A DNA stretch of 64,000 nt from an uncultured Thiohalocapsa sp. (lineage in GTDB: Bacteria; Pseudomonadota; Gammaproteobacteria; Chromatiales; Chromatiaceae). Each line of letters opens with the position of its first letter. The stretch's first letter is position 1. Of the stretch, positions 38,555-46,412 are shown piece after piece. Made by a program: the position numbers and the translations under genes. The stretch covers positions 39,836-103,835 of the forward strand of contig NZ_CAJXYK010000016.1 of the NCBI RefSeq assembly GCF_913063425.1, read 5' to 3'. The notes under the pieces were generated by a model, which saw only the letters and a program-made list of their open reading frames with translations, was not told the origin of the DNA and did no database searches.

Positions 38555-40015
38555 ATGCGCAAGCATCGCATGACGCAGCGGCGCGGCGCTCCGGCGCTGC
38601 TTGCCGCCCTGGTGCTGGCGATGACCATGGGCCAGCCCGGGGCCGCCGAAAAGCTGTTCGACTTCGGCGAGCTCAACGTCGACCTCTCCAAGATCCAGGC
38701 GAAGCCGGATGCCGCCGCCGTCAAGCAGACGCCGGCGCAGCAGCTCGACAGCACCCCCGAGAGCCCGGCACCACAGGTGCTGCCCAAGGATGCCGAGGTG
38801 GCCATCGACGAGACCGTGCAGCGCGAGCAGCTCAGGGTCACGCCGGTGAAGGTCCCGGCCGCCAACGCGGGCACGCAGGACGTGATCTACCCGGTCCCCG
38901 AAGACCGGGACGTCATCGAGGTGAAGATCGCCGCCGGCTCCGAGAAGCGCGGCTGGTTCGAGGCGGCCGCCGAGCAGTTCATGGCGGATACGTCGCTGAG
39001 CAACATCGACGGCAAGCCGATTCGGCTGATCATCGACAAGATCGGCTCCATCAAGTCCGGCATGCTCATCCGCGACGGCAGGTCCATGCACGACGGTCGC
39101 AACGAGTATCAGGTCTGGGCGCCGGCATCTTCCATCTTCCGCGGTGTCGTCGAGGACGCCTTCAGCGGCGGCAAGCTGTTCGAGACCGATGAGTCCGTCG
39201 CCCGCAGCCCCATGGTCTTCGTCACCTGGGCGCCGGTGCAGAAGCGCATCGACGCGGTGATCGAGAAGTCCATGAGCTTCGACACCATCACCGACATCTA
39301 TGCCCGTGAGCTGAACGGCGAAGTTCTTGGCCCCGAGGGGCGCATCTTCCAGTTCGGCTTCACGCAGCCCGACAGCTCCAATTCGGGGGCGGTGGCGCTG
39401 ATCACCATGGCCTACGAGTTCTTCGCGAAGGACAAACCGCGCTACAAGATCCGCATGCAGGACCTTCAGGACCCGGCCTTCCAGGCGTACCTCGCCTTCA
39501 TGAAGTACATGTCTGATCAAAGCAAGACCAGCACCGGCAAGCTCGCCGAGCCGCTGATGCAGGCCGGCTACGGCGGCCAGCCGCTCAGCACCGTGTATGT
39601 CTACGAGAATCTGGCGGTCAAGCTCGCCTACATCCGCACCGCCAACGACCCGGACGGCGCCAAGCCCATCATCCGCTATCCGCGCTTCAATCTGGTATCG
39701 GACCACCCCTTCTACGTGCTGCGCCACGGCAACTCCCGCGAGCAGGTGGAGGCCGCCAAACGCTTCAAAGACTTCCTGCTGACCCGCGACATGCAGCTCA
39801 TGGCACTGCAGCGCGAGGGCTTCCGGCCCGTGAGCACAGAAATCACCAACCAGGAGATGAGCCAGGTCTTCGGCGATTTCGTCGCCGACAACGGCCTCAT
39901 TCCGGACCTGATCAAGGCGAGCCAGGTCCTGGTGCCGCGGCAGGACGGTGCCGTCATCCAGGCACTCATCGAAACCTACGCCCAGCTCGGTGATCCGCAG
40001 GGCGCAAACCTGTAA
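38555..40015 (+). CDS. Periplasmic substrate-binding protein related to the VWA fusion
   Basis: 486 residues from the ATG at 38555, 11 nt after the upstream stop with GGAGG ahead. Signal peptide to about residue 31 (LAALVLAMTMGQPGAA). A Pro/Gln-rich linker of ~75 residues leads into a substrate-binding fold (VIEVKIAAGSEKRGWFEAAA, QPDSSNSGAVALITMAYEFF, SDHPFYVLRHGNSREQVEAA). It shares with the upstream protein the G-S-E-K...W start, the P-x-x-S-N-S-G motif and the H-P-F...F-x-x-L...G-F-R-P end, so the two domains are paralogues. It lacks the VWA. Ligand unknown. Confidence 0.82.
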   Translation: MRKHRMTQRRGAPALLAALVLAMTMGQPGAAEKLFDFGELNVDLSKIQAKPDAAAVKQTPAQQLDSTPESPAPQVLPKDAEVAIDETVQREQLRVTPVKVPAANAGTQDVIYPVPEDRDVIEVKIAAGSEKRGWFEAAAEQFMADTSLSNIDGKPIRLIIDKIGSIKSGMLIRDGRSMHDGRNEYQVWAPASSIFRGVVEDAFSGGKLFETDESVARSPMVFVTWAPVQKRIDAVIEKSMSFDTITDIYARELNGEVLGPEGRIFQFGFTQPDSSNSGAVALITMAYEFFAKDKPRYKIRMQDLQDPAFQAYLAFMKYMSDQSKTSTGKLAEPLMQAGYGGQPLSTVYVYENLAVKLAYIRTANDPDGAKPIIRYPRFNLVSDHPFYVLRHGNSREQVEAAKRFKDFLLTRDMQLMALQREGFRPVSTEITNQEMSQVFGDFVADNGLIPDLIKASQVLVPRQDGAVIQALIETYAQLGDPQGANL

Positions 40016-40068
40016 GGAGCCATGGCGCGCGCGCCCGGCGCCCATCAACTGAACCCCCGGGAGGTGAT

Positions 40069-40737
40069 ATGACGCACGTGCTTCGTAACAAGCCGGCCCT
40101 CGTACTCGCAACGCTGCTCGTCCTGCCGCCGTCGGGCGCCATGGCCGGCGGCTTCGGCGAGCTGCTGAAGCAATTCGGCGCCTTCGACTTCGGCGGCAGC
40201 GAGTTCGACACCAGCGAGATGCAGGGCAACCAGCGCAACTGGGAGGACCGGGAGCGCTGGGTGCAGGAGGCCCTGGACAACGCCTATCAGTCCCTGGCGC
40301 GGGCGGACAGCGAGGTCAGCCTGTTCGATTTCCAGAACTACATCAGCGTCCTCAACATCGAGTGGACGCCCGAGTACCTGGCCGACGCGGACAACATCGG
40401 CAACCTGAACGCCTATGCCACCTTCACCGAATACCTGTCCAGATACCTCAAGGTGAAGCAGGAGCTGATCGAGTCCATCGCGGCACTGAACCGCAACTAC
40501 GCCATCCTGAACCGGGTGGACCCCAAGCAGCTCACCGGCCCCTTCCAGCTGGAGAGCACGGGCCAGACCAAGACGCTCACCGAGCGGGCCGCAGGCGGGG
40601 TGGACGCCACGGCCGCGGATATGGCGCTCGCCACCTCTGCCGGTGCGGTCGAGAAGTACACCGCCGAGTTGAATCGGGCCGTGGATTACGGCAACGAGCT
40701 GGAGACCTTCTTCAAGCGCGCCGCGAACATCGAGTAG
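40069..40737 (+). CDS. Exported helical protein of the VWA/SBP cassette
   Basis: 222 residues. Signal peptide (PALVLATLLVLPPSGAMA, cleavage near residue 26). The mature part is predicted mostly helical (NWEDRERWVQEALDNAYQSL, YLSRYLKVKQELIESIAALN), with no Cys and no membrane segment. I do not recognise the family. It begins 53 nt after the second substrate-binding gene with GGGAGGTG ahead of the ATG, so it belongs to the same operon. Possibly an assembly or partner protein for the two binding proteins; this is inference from position. Confidence 0.75.
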   Translation: MTHVLRNKPALVLATLLVLPPSGAMAGGFGELLKQFGAFDFGGSEFDTSEMQGNQRNWEDRERWVQEALDNAYQSLARADSEVSLFDFQNYISVLNIEWTPEYLADADNIGNLNAYATFTEYLSRYLKVKQELIESIAALNRNYAILNRVDPKQLTGPFQLESTGQTKTLTERAAGGVDATAADMALATSAGAVEKYTAELNRAVDYGNELETFFKRAANIE

Positions 40738-41062
40738 TCCACCAAGGGACTCGGGGCGACGCGCCCGAAGGCACGCATGCGCCCCCGAGCAGCCCCCACA
40801 GATCGCCGGCGTGGTCAGAGCGAGCGGATCATCGACCGCCGTTCGAGTGAAGCGGCGTTCGCCTAAAACAAGGCTGCGCTCAGCACCGACCCGGGCCGGC
40901 GCCCGGCGCACCGTACAGCACGTGCCACCGGTGTCCGCCGACCCGCCACGGGCGGGCGCAGCGGCCCCCGACCCATTGGAGCCGCGCCTCCCCCGCCCCA
41001 TGTTGCGGTCTCAACGGCGGCAGAGCGCCGCTGCGTATCACGACAACCAGAGACCTGATCCC
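40738..41062. other. Intergenic region before ibaG
   Basis: 325 nt with no supported gene, promoter or RNA recognised. Confidence 0.4.
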
Positions 41063-41296
41063 ATGGAGCCAGAAGCAGTTGCAGCCCTCATCCGCGCCGG
41101 CCTGCCCGGTGCGGAGGTCACGGTCACCGGTGACGGCGCCCATTTCGAGGCCGTCGTCGTCACCGATGCGTTCGACGGCCTCACCCCCATCAAAAAACAG
41201 CGCATGGTCATGGACACCGTGAAGCCACAGATCGCCAGCGGCGAGCTCCACGCGCTCTCCATCAAGGCGCTGACGCCTGCCCAGGCCGCCGGCTGA
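41063..41296 (+). CDS. ibaG: BolA/IbaG family protein
   Basis: 77 residues from MEPEAVAALIRAGLPGAEVT. BolA fold with the conserved HFEAVVVTDAFDGLTPIKKQ and the C-terminal GELHALSIKALTPAQ, whose His is the Fe-S/glutaredoxin ligand. IbaG-type proteins pair with monothiol glutaredoxins and affect cell-envelope homeostasis. In related genomes ibaG lies between mlaB and murA; here it stands alone 22 kb away, convergent with phoR. A longer frame from 40811 is not coding-like before this ATG. Confidence 0.9.
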   Translation: MEPEAVAALIRAGLPGAEVTVTGDGAHFEAVVVTDAFDGLTPIKKQRMVMDTVKPQIASGELHALSIKALTPAQAAG

Positions 41297-41349
41297 CCCC
41301 GCAGGCTGCGTCACTACCGGACCCGGCTGACGGCCGCCGGTGCAGCGGC

Positions 41350-42687
41350 TCAGCCCGAGCGAAGCACCTGCAGCTGCGGGACCTGATCCGTCCGCCTGAG
41401 GCGGCTCTCCGCCGGGAACCGGCAGGTGAAGGTGGCGCCCCGACCGGGCTCGCTCGCGATGCTGAGCACGGCGTCGTGATGGCTCAGCACGTGCTTGACG
41501 ATGGCCAGGCCGAGGCCCGTGCCGCCCGAGGCGCGTGAGCGCGCCTTGTCGACACGGTAGAACCTCTCGGTGATGCGCGGGATGTGCTCCGGGGCAATAC
41601 CCGGCCCATCGTCTGCCACCCGCAGCACAGGCCCCACAGGCTCGTCCTGCCACCAGACTCGCACATGGCTGCCCGCTGGCGTGTGCTTCACGGCATTGAA
41701 GACCAGGTTCGAGACGGCGCTGCGCAGCTCCGACTGGTTGCCGATCAGCATCAGATCGTGGTCCAGGTCGAGGGTGATGTCGTGCTTGCCGGCGCTCAGG
41801 GTGCGGGCGTCCGCCACCACCTGCTCGATCTCCTGCGGCAGGTTCACGGGCGTGAGATTGCTCGCCGCGTCTTCCAGCTCCAGCCGGGAGAGGGTCAGCA
41901 GATCCTCGATGATGCTGCGCATCCGGTTGGTCTGATTCTCCATTAGCGACAGCGGGCGCCTGTGCGGCTCCGGCGTCAGTGCGGAGCTGGCGAGGTTCTC
42001 GACGAAGCCCGCGATGACCGTCAGCGGCGTGCGCAGCTCGTGCGAGGCATTGGCCACGAAGTCGCGCCGGATCATATTGAGGTGGAAGATCTTGGTGATA
42101 TCCCGCCCCACCACCAAACGCTGGCGCTTGCGCTCACCGAAGGGGGCAACGCGGATGGAGAGCATGATGGATTGGTCGTGCTCCGCCGGGACCTCCAGCG
42201 GGCGGGCGTACTCATCCGCCTCCAGATAGGTGCCGAGGCCCGTCTGTGCGCAGACCTCCGTGAGGAGCCGGCCCTCGTGGTCGGGCCAGCGCACGCCCAG
42301 CATCTCGGCGGCGGCGGGGTTCGCCCATTCGATGCGCTGACTCTTGCCCAGCACCACCAGTGCGTCGGGCACGGAGTTCGCGGCCTCGCGGAAACGGCGC
42401 TGGAAGCGCAGCTGGCGCTTGCGGCCCTTGCGTGAGCGCTGCTGGTAGCGGCCGACGGCCCGATACAGCTCCCCCCAGAGACCGAGCGGAAAGGGCGGCG
42501 CGAGCCGGTGCTGGCGCTGGATGAAGCGCGCGAGGCGCCAGAGCAGATAAAGGTGGCGCAGCAGATAGGCTGCGAGCACGAGCAGCAGCGCCTCGGCCGT
42601 GGGCAGCCCGCCCAGGTGCAGCACACCCGCCAACGCCGCACCGGCGAGGAGCAGTGCAAGCTCGAAGCCCACGGCCTCCGCGCGCAT
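41350..42687 (-). CDS. phoR: Phosphate regulon sensor histidine kinase PhoR
   Basis: 445 residues. Two N-terminal membrane helices (residues ~10-50), a PAS domain (~100-200, DALVVLGKSQRIEWANPAAA), a DHp helix with the phosphorylated His in FVANASHELRTPLTVIAGFV and an ATPase domain with N-box NLVFNAVKHTPAGS, G boxes VADDGPGIAPEHIPRITERF and GGTGLGLAIVKHVLS. Works with PhoB in phosphate limitation. 75 nt downstream of phoB, same strand. Confidence 0.95.
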   Translation of the reverse strand: MRAEAVGFELALLLAGAALAGVLHLGGLPTAEALLLVLAAYLLRHLYLLWRLARFIQRQHRLAPPFPLGLWGELYRAVGRYQQRSRKGRKRQLRFQRRFREAANSVPDALVVLGKSQRIEWANPAAAEMLGVRWPDHEGRLLTEVCAQTGLGTYLEADEYARPLEVPAEHDQSIMLSIRVAPFGERKRQRLVVGRDITKIFHLNMIRRDFVANASHELRTPLTVIAGFVENLASSALTPEPHRRPLSLMENQTNRMRSIIEDLLTLSRLELEDAASNLTPVNLPQEIEQVVADARTLSAGKHDITLDLDHDLMLIGNQSELRSAVSNLVFNAVKHTPAGSHVRVWWQDEPVGPVLRVADDGPGIAPEHIPRITERFYRVDKARSRASGGTGLGLAIVKHVLSHHDAVLSIASEPGRGATFTCRFPAESRLRRTDQVPQLQVLRSG

Positions 42688-42762
42688 GTCAGCCCGGCAC
42701 CCGCGGCTGCCGTCGGCTGCCGGGCGCGACGGCTGGGCGGGCGGCGAGCGCCGGGTGCGCCG

Positions 42763-43443
42763 TCACTTGCCCGAGAACCGGTAGCCCACGCCGCGCACTG
42801 TCTGCAGCAGGTTCTCGTGCCCGGTCTGCTGTAGCGCCTTGCGCAGGCGCCGCACATGCACATCCACGGTGCGCTCCTCCACGTAGACGCGGTCGCCCCA
42901 GACTTGGTCCAGTAGCTGCGAGCGGCTGAACGCGCGGTCGGCATGGGTCATGAAAAAGTGCAGCAAGCGATACTCTGTGGGTGCGATGTCGATGGGCTTG
43001 CCGTTGGCGGTGACACGATGGCTCACGTTGTCGATGGCGAGCCCCGCGATCTCGATCTGATCGGCGATTTCGCCCGGCTTGGCGCGCCGCAGCACTGCAT
43101 TGACGCGGGCGACCATCTCGCGCGGTGAGAAGGGCTTGGTGATGTAGTCATCGGCGCCGGTGTCGAGCCCTTTGACCCGGTCCTCTTCCTCGCCGCGGGC
43201 GCTGATCATGATGATCGGCATGCTGCGGGTCTTCGGATTCTGCTTCAGCTGCTCCGCCAGCTCCAGGCCCGAGCGGCCCGGCAGCATCCAGTCCAGCAGC
43301 ACCAGATCGGGCTGCTCGGCAAGGAGCTTACGCGCGTCGTCCGCATGCCCGGCCTCGAGCACGCGAAAGCTGCTTTCCTCCAGCGCGAATCGGATCACCT
43401 CCCGGATGTCGGGCTCGTCATCGACGATGAGTACCGTGGCCAT
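42763..43443 (-). CDS. phoB: Phosphate regulon response regulator PhoB
   Basis: 226 residues from MATVLIVDDEPDIREVIRFA; an ATG five codons earlier is possible. Receiver with acidic D-D-E, phospho-Asp in DLVLLDWMLPGRSG and Lys in DDYITKPFSPREMVARV. The C-terminal winged helix (APTEYRLLHFFMTHADRAFS, RTVDVHVRRLRKALQQTGHE) binds Pho boxes. Pairs with phoR downstream. Confidence 0.97.
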   Translation of the reverse strand: MATVLIVDDEPDIREVIRFALEESSFRVLEAGHADDARKLLAEQPDLVLLDWMLPGRSGLELAEQLKQNPKTRSMPIIMISARGEEEDRVKGLDTGADDYITKPFSPREMVARVNAVLRRAKPGEIADQIEIAGLAIDNVSHRVTANGKPIDIAPTEYRLLHFFMTHADRAFSRSQLLDQVWGDRVYVEERTVDVHVRRLRKALQQTGHENLLQTVRGVGYRFSGK

Positions 43444-43538
43444 GTCGCTCCCGTACAAGCTGATGCCATGTCGGCAGCGGATTTTATTGCCGGCGGGTTA
43501 CGGATAGGTTACCTACCGGACGCCGCGCCGAGGCGGCG

Positions 43539-43739
43539 TCAGCCTGCGTCGTGATAGGCGACGCCGCGCTCGGCGAGCCAGCCGCGGAAGCGCTCGATCT
43601 TGGTCTGCAGCGAGCAGGTGGGCGGCAGGCCGTCCAGATACTGCCCGAAGGCGACGCGCAGCGCCGTCTGCTCGTCATCGCTCAGGCTGTTCCAGTCGCG
43701 CAGCGCGGTGGGCTCGCTGGTGTCGTGCTGATTGGGCAT
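43539..43739 (-). CDS. Small protein upstream of phoB
   Basis: 66 residues from MPNQHDTSEPTALRDWNSLS; an ATG 42 nt upstream is possible. Acidic N-terminus, then a helical region (DEQTALRVAFGQYLDGLPPT) and a second with KIERFRGWLAERGVAYHDAG. Composition and third-position GC look coding. Family not recognised. 95 nt upstream of phoB on the same strand and may share its transcript. Confidence 0.6.
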   Translation of the reverse strand: MPNQHDTSEPTALRDWNSLSDDEQTALRVAFGQYLDGLPPTCSLQTKIERFRGWLAERGVAYHDAG

Positions 43740-44133
43740 TGGATCATTTTCGCAGTCGATCATCGCCGCGCGCTGTGGCACGGTGCAGAACAGGGTCGCG
43801 CATGCAGCCCGAGCGGCCGGTCCGTCGCGCCTGCCCCAGTGCGCTCAGGCACCGCAACCTGACCGTCATCCGCAACCGGTATGCTTGGCCGAGTGGACGG
43901 GGGCGGCCTGATCGGACTGCGGCCGTTGTCGCGGTCCGGGCACTCCGCGGGGCTCGCATGGTCTCACGAAACCGCTGCCACCGGATGTGCCGCCGGCATC
44001 CCCATCCAAGCCGGCGTCCCCATCTACCAACGTCCAGGGTGCCGTTGTCTGCGCCCGCCTGACTCCACCCGCCCGCCCGCGCGTGTCGCCGGCGCGGGGC
44101 AACTCCGGCCAGCGCCGCCAGCTGTATCGACCC
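43740..44133. other. Divergent intergenic region
   Basis: 394 nt between the small minus-strand gene and the metallo-beta-lactamase gene. Open frames are shadows rich in Arg/Pro. Nothing further recognised. Confidence 0.4.
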
Positions 44134-44946
44134 ATGACGCACCTCGCTTTGCATTTTCTCGGCGTGGGCAACGCCCGCGCCCTGTCTCTCGGCTCCTCCG
44201 CCGCCGTCTTCGAGATGGACGGTACACCGGCGCTGCTCATCGACTGCGGCCCGGCGACGCTGGACGCCTTTGTGGCTGCGTATCGCCGGCTGCCGCCGGC
44301 GCTGTTCATCACCCACGCGCATCTGGACCACATCGGCGGCCTGGAGGGGCTCTACTACAAGCTCGCCACGGGCGCGGCCGCTGCCCCGGTGAAGCTCTAT
44401 GTGCCGGTACCGCTCATCCCGACGCTGCAGCGCCGCCTGGCGGACTATCCGAACCTCCTGGCCGAGGGCGGCAGCAATTTCTGGGACGTGTTCCAGCTGC
44501 TGCCGGTGTCCGAAACCTTCTGGCATCGGCAACTGGCGTTCGCCGTGTTCCCGGTGCGCCACCACGAGCACCTGTCCGCCTTCGGCCTGGCGCTGGAGGG
44601 GGTATTCCTCTACAGCGGCGACACCCGCCCGATTCCGGAAATCCTGAATCGTCACGCAGCCCGCGGCGAATGGATCTTTCACGACTGCGCCCTGCGCGGC
44701 AATCCGTCGCACACCGGCCTTGCCGACCTGCGCCGGGAGTACAAGCCGGAGCAGCTCTCACGCATGGTGCTCTACCACTACGAGTCGCCGGAGGCCGGCC
44801 GCGAGCTCGCCGCCAACGGGCTGCGCATCGCGGGGCCCGGCGAGCGCTTCGCGCTGGAGCGCCGCCCGGCACGCATTGCGCCCGTGCCGCAGGAATCCCC
44901 TGCGCTGAATGCAGCCGCCCCCCTGCCGGACGCCGTAGGCTGGTAG
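44134..44946 (+). CDS. Metallo-beta-lactamase fold hydrolase (RNase Z-like)
   Basis: 270 residues from MTHLALHFLGVGNARALSLG. Metal site: LFITHAHLDHIGGLEGLYYK (H-x-H-x-D-H), RHHEHLSAFGL, YSGDTRPIPEIL and a late His in VLYHYESPEAGR. The start ALHFLGVGNA is like the RNase Z/phosphodiesterase branch. The substrate cannot be assigned. No signal peptide. 49 nt before the Nudix gene, same strand. Confidence 0.85.
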   Translation: MTHLALHFLGVGNARALSLGSSAAVFEMDGTPALLIDCGPATLDAFVAAYRRLPPALFITHAHLDHIGGLEGLYYKLATGAAAAPVKLYVPVPLIPTLQRRLADYPNLLAEGGSNFWDVFQLLPVSETFWHRQLAFAVFPVRHHEHLSAFGLALEGVFLYSGDTRPIPEILNRHAARGEWIFHDCALRGNPSHTGLADLRREYKPEQLSRMVLYHYESPEAGRELAANGLRIAGPGERFALERRPARIAPVPQESPALNAAAPLPDAVGW

Positions 44947-44995
44947 CATGGCATTCCGGCTCGCAGTCCTCTCCCAAGGGACGCAGGAGGTCCCC

Positions 44996-45580
44996 ATGGC
45001 GCCCACCCACATCCCAGCCACCGACGTCGCCGTTGAAGACGTGCGTCGCACCGTGTTCCAGGGCAAGGTGGTGGACGTGGGCGTGGAGCGGGTGCGCCTG
45101 CCCACCGGCCGCGACGTGGAGCTGGAGGTGATCCGCCATCCCGGCGGCGCCGCCGCTGTCGCCATCGACGACCGCGGCCGCGTCTGTCTGCTGCGCCAGT
45201 ACCGGCACGTGGCCGGGGGCTGGCTGTGGGAGCTGCCGGCAGGCAAGATCGACCTGGGCGAGCCGCCGGCGGCCACCGCCGAGCGCGAGCTGGCGGAGGA
45301 GGCCGGTCTGGTGGCCGCCAGCTGGACCTCCCTCGGGCGCATGCATTCGTCGCCCGGCGTCTTTGCCGAGGTCATCCACCTGTATCTCGCCCGGGGCCTG
45401 AGCGAGGTGGACCTGGGCCACGAGGCCGATGAAGTCATCGAGGTGCATTGGCTGCCGCTGGCGGACGCCCTGGCCCGCTGCACCGACGGCACCATCACCG
45501 ATGCCAAGACCCTGATCGGGCTCTACCGCGCCGATGCGCTGCTGCGGGCGGGTGCGGCAGAGGCAGCGGGCCAGGGCTGA
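44996..45580 (+). CDS. Nudix hydrolase, ADP-sugar/ADP-ribose pyrophosphatase-like
   Basis: 194 residues from the ATG at 44996, chosen because AGGAGG at 44985-44990 is 5 nt upstream; an ATG at 44948 is the alternative. Nudix box GKIDLGEPPAATAERELAEE, then AGL, fits G-x5-E-x7-R-E-U-x-E-E-x-G-U. The preceding VCLLRQYRHVAGGWLWELPA and following HSSPGVFAEVIHLYLARGL resemble NudF/ADP-ribose pyrophosphatases. Likely clears ADP-ribose or nucleotide sugars in the cytosol. Follows the hydrolase gene, probably one transcript. Confidence 0.9.
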   Translation: MAPTHIPATDVAVEDVRRTVFQGKVVDVGVERVRLPTGRDVELEVIRHPGGAAAVAIDDRGRVCLLRQYRHVAGGWLWELPAGKIDLGEPPAATAERELAEEAGLVAASWTSLGRMHSSPGVFAEVIHLYLARGLSEVDLGHEADEVIEVHWLPLADALARCTDGTITDAKTLIGLYRADALLRAGAAEAAGQG

Positions 45581-45679
45581 GGCCGCGCCCGCAGCGTCAG
45601 CCCTGCATGGCCGCCCCCCTGCGGCCGATACCGGCCAACCCGGAAGCGCTCCAAGAGCTGGCTGCTCGCCGCCACCGAC

Positions 45680-46093
45680 TCACCGAAACGGGTTCCAGAC
45701 GTGCATGCGACCGATCTGCCATCCATCGTGCAGATCCTCGGAGACGAGCCGCTGCGCGCCCTCGGCGAGGGCCGTTTCCACCACCAGGCCGTCCCAGAAC
45801 GAGATCTGAGCATCGATGCTGCGTGAGATGCCTCTTGCCACCAGCTCCGGCGTGACGGCTGCGACCTGGAAGCGTCGCCAGTGCTCAACGACCTGCAAGG
45901 CACGGGCCGGCACCAAGGGGCAGGCAAGCTTGCGTGTGACCGCCACATAGAATTCCGAGAGCACCTGCGTGCTCAAGCGAATGTCGGCGCTGTCCCGCAA
46001 GAGCTGCCGCGCAATGGCCTGTTTGTCCGGCGCGTCGGCGTCGAAGACGTAAACCAGGACGTTGGTGTCGAAGAACAGGACGTCATCGCTCAT
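45680..46093 (-). CDS. vapC: VapC-type PIN-domain toxin
   Basis: 137 residues from MSDDVLFFDTNVLVYVFDAD. PIN-domain acidic residues: Asp in LFFDTNVLVY, Glu in QVLSEFYVAVTRKL, Asp in ISFWDGLVVETALAEG and the late Asp pair in LVSEDLHDG. Likely a ribonuclease toxin cleaving tRNA or rRNA. Its start overlaps the end of the antitoxin gene by 11 nt, the usual vapBC coupling. Sits between the Nudix gene and sucrose synthase, convergent with the former. Confidence 0.9.
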   Translation of the reverse strand: MSDDVLFFDTNVLVYVFDADAPDKQAIARQLLRDSADIRLSTQVLSEFYVAVTRKLACPLVPARALQVVEHWRRFQVAAVTPELVARGISRSIDAQISFWDGLVVETALAEGAQRLVSEDLHDGWQIGRMHVWNPFR

Positions 46094-46322
46094 GGAGCTC
46101 GTCACGCGTCCAGCGTTCGCCACCGCTGCCGGTGTCGGCATCGTCAGCAATCGCAATGATGCGCTCAAGTGCCTCCAGCCGGTCACGCCGCACTTCGTCC
46201 GCGCGTGCGTAGTCTTTCAGATACCCGGCCAAAACCGCATTCACCGATGTATCTTCCTGCAAGGCCCGCATCCGGGCACGCTTCAGGACATCGCCCGCCA
46301 CGCTGATCGTCAAGTTGGCCAT
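46083..46322 (-). CDS. vapB: Ribbon-helix-helix antitoxin (VapB-type)
   Basis: 79 residues from MANLTISVAGDVLKRARMRA. The beta strand LTISV followed by helices in DVLKRARMRALQEDTSVNAV and LAGYLKDYA fits a ribbon-helix-helix DNA-binding domain; the acidic C-terminus (DADTGSGGERWTRDELHER) should wrap the PIN toxin. Probably autoregulates the pair. The 11-nt overlap with vapC couples translation. Confidence 0.87.
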   Translation of the reverse strand: MANLTISVAGDVLKRARMRALQEDTSVNAVLAGYLKDYARADEVRRDRLEALERIIAIADDADTGSGGERWTRDELHER

Positions 46323-46412
46323 CGCCGCTCCCCGTGTGATACACGACATCAGTGTAGCACGAGTCCGCATCGCCGCTTGGCGGGTTGCTGCGAGGGCATC
46401 GCCCTGTCCGGC

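Noticed and set aside
38375..40111. 578-codon minus-strand frame
   Set aside because: Antisense to the second substrate-binding protein gene; no start context or family.
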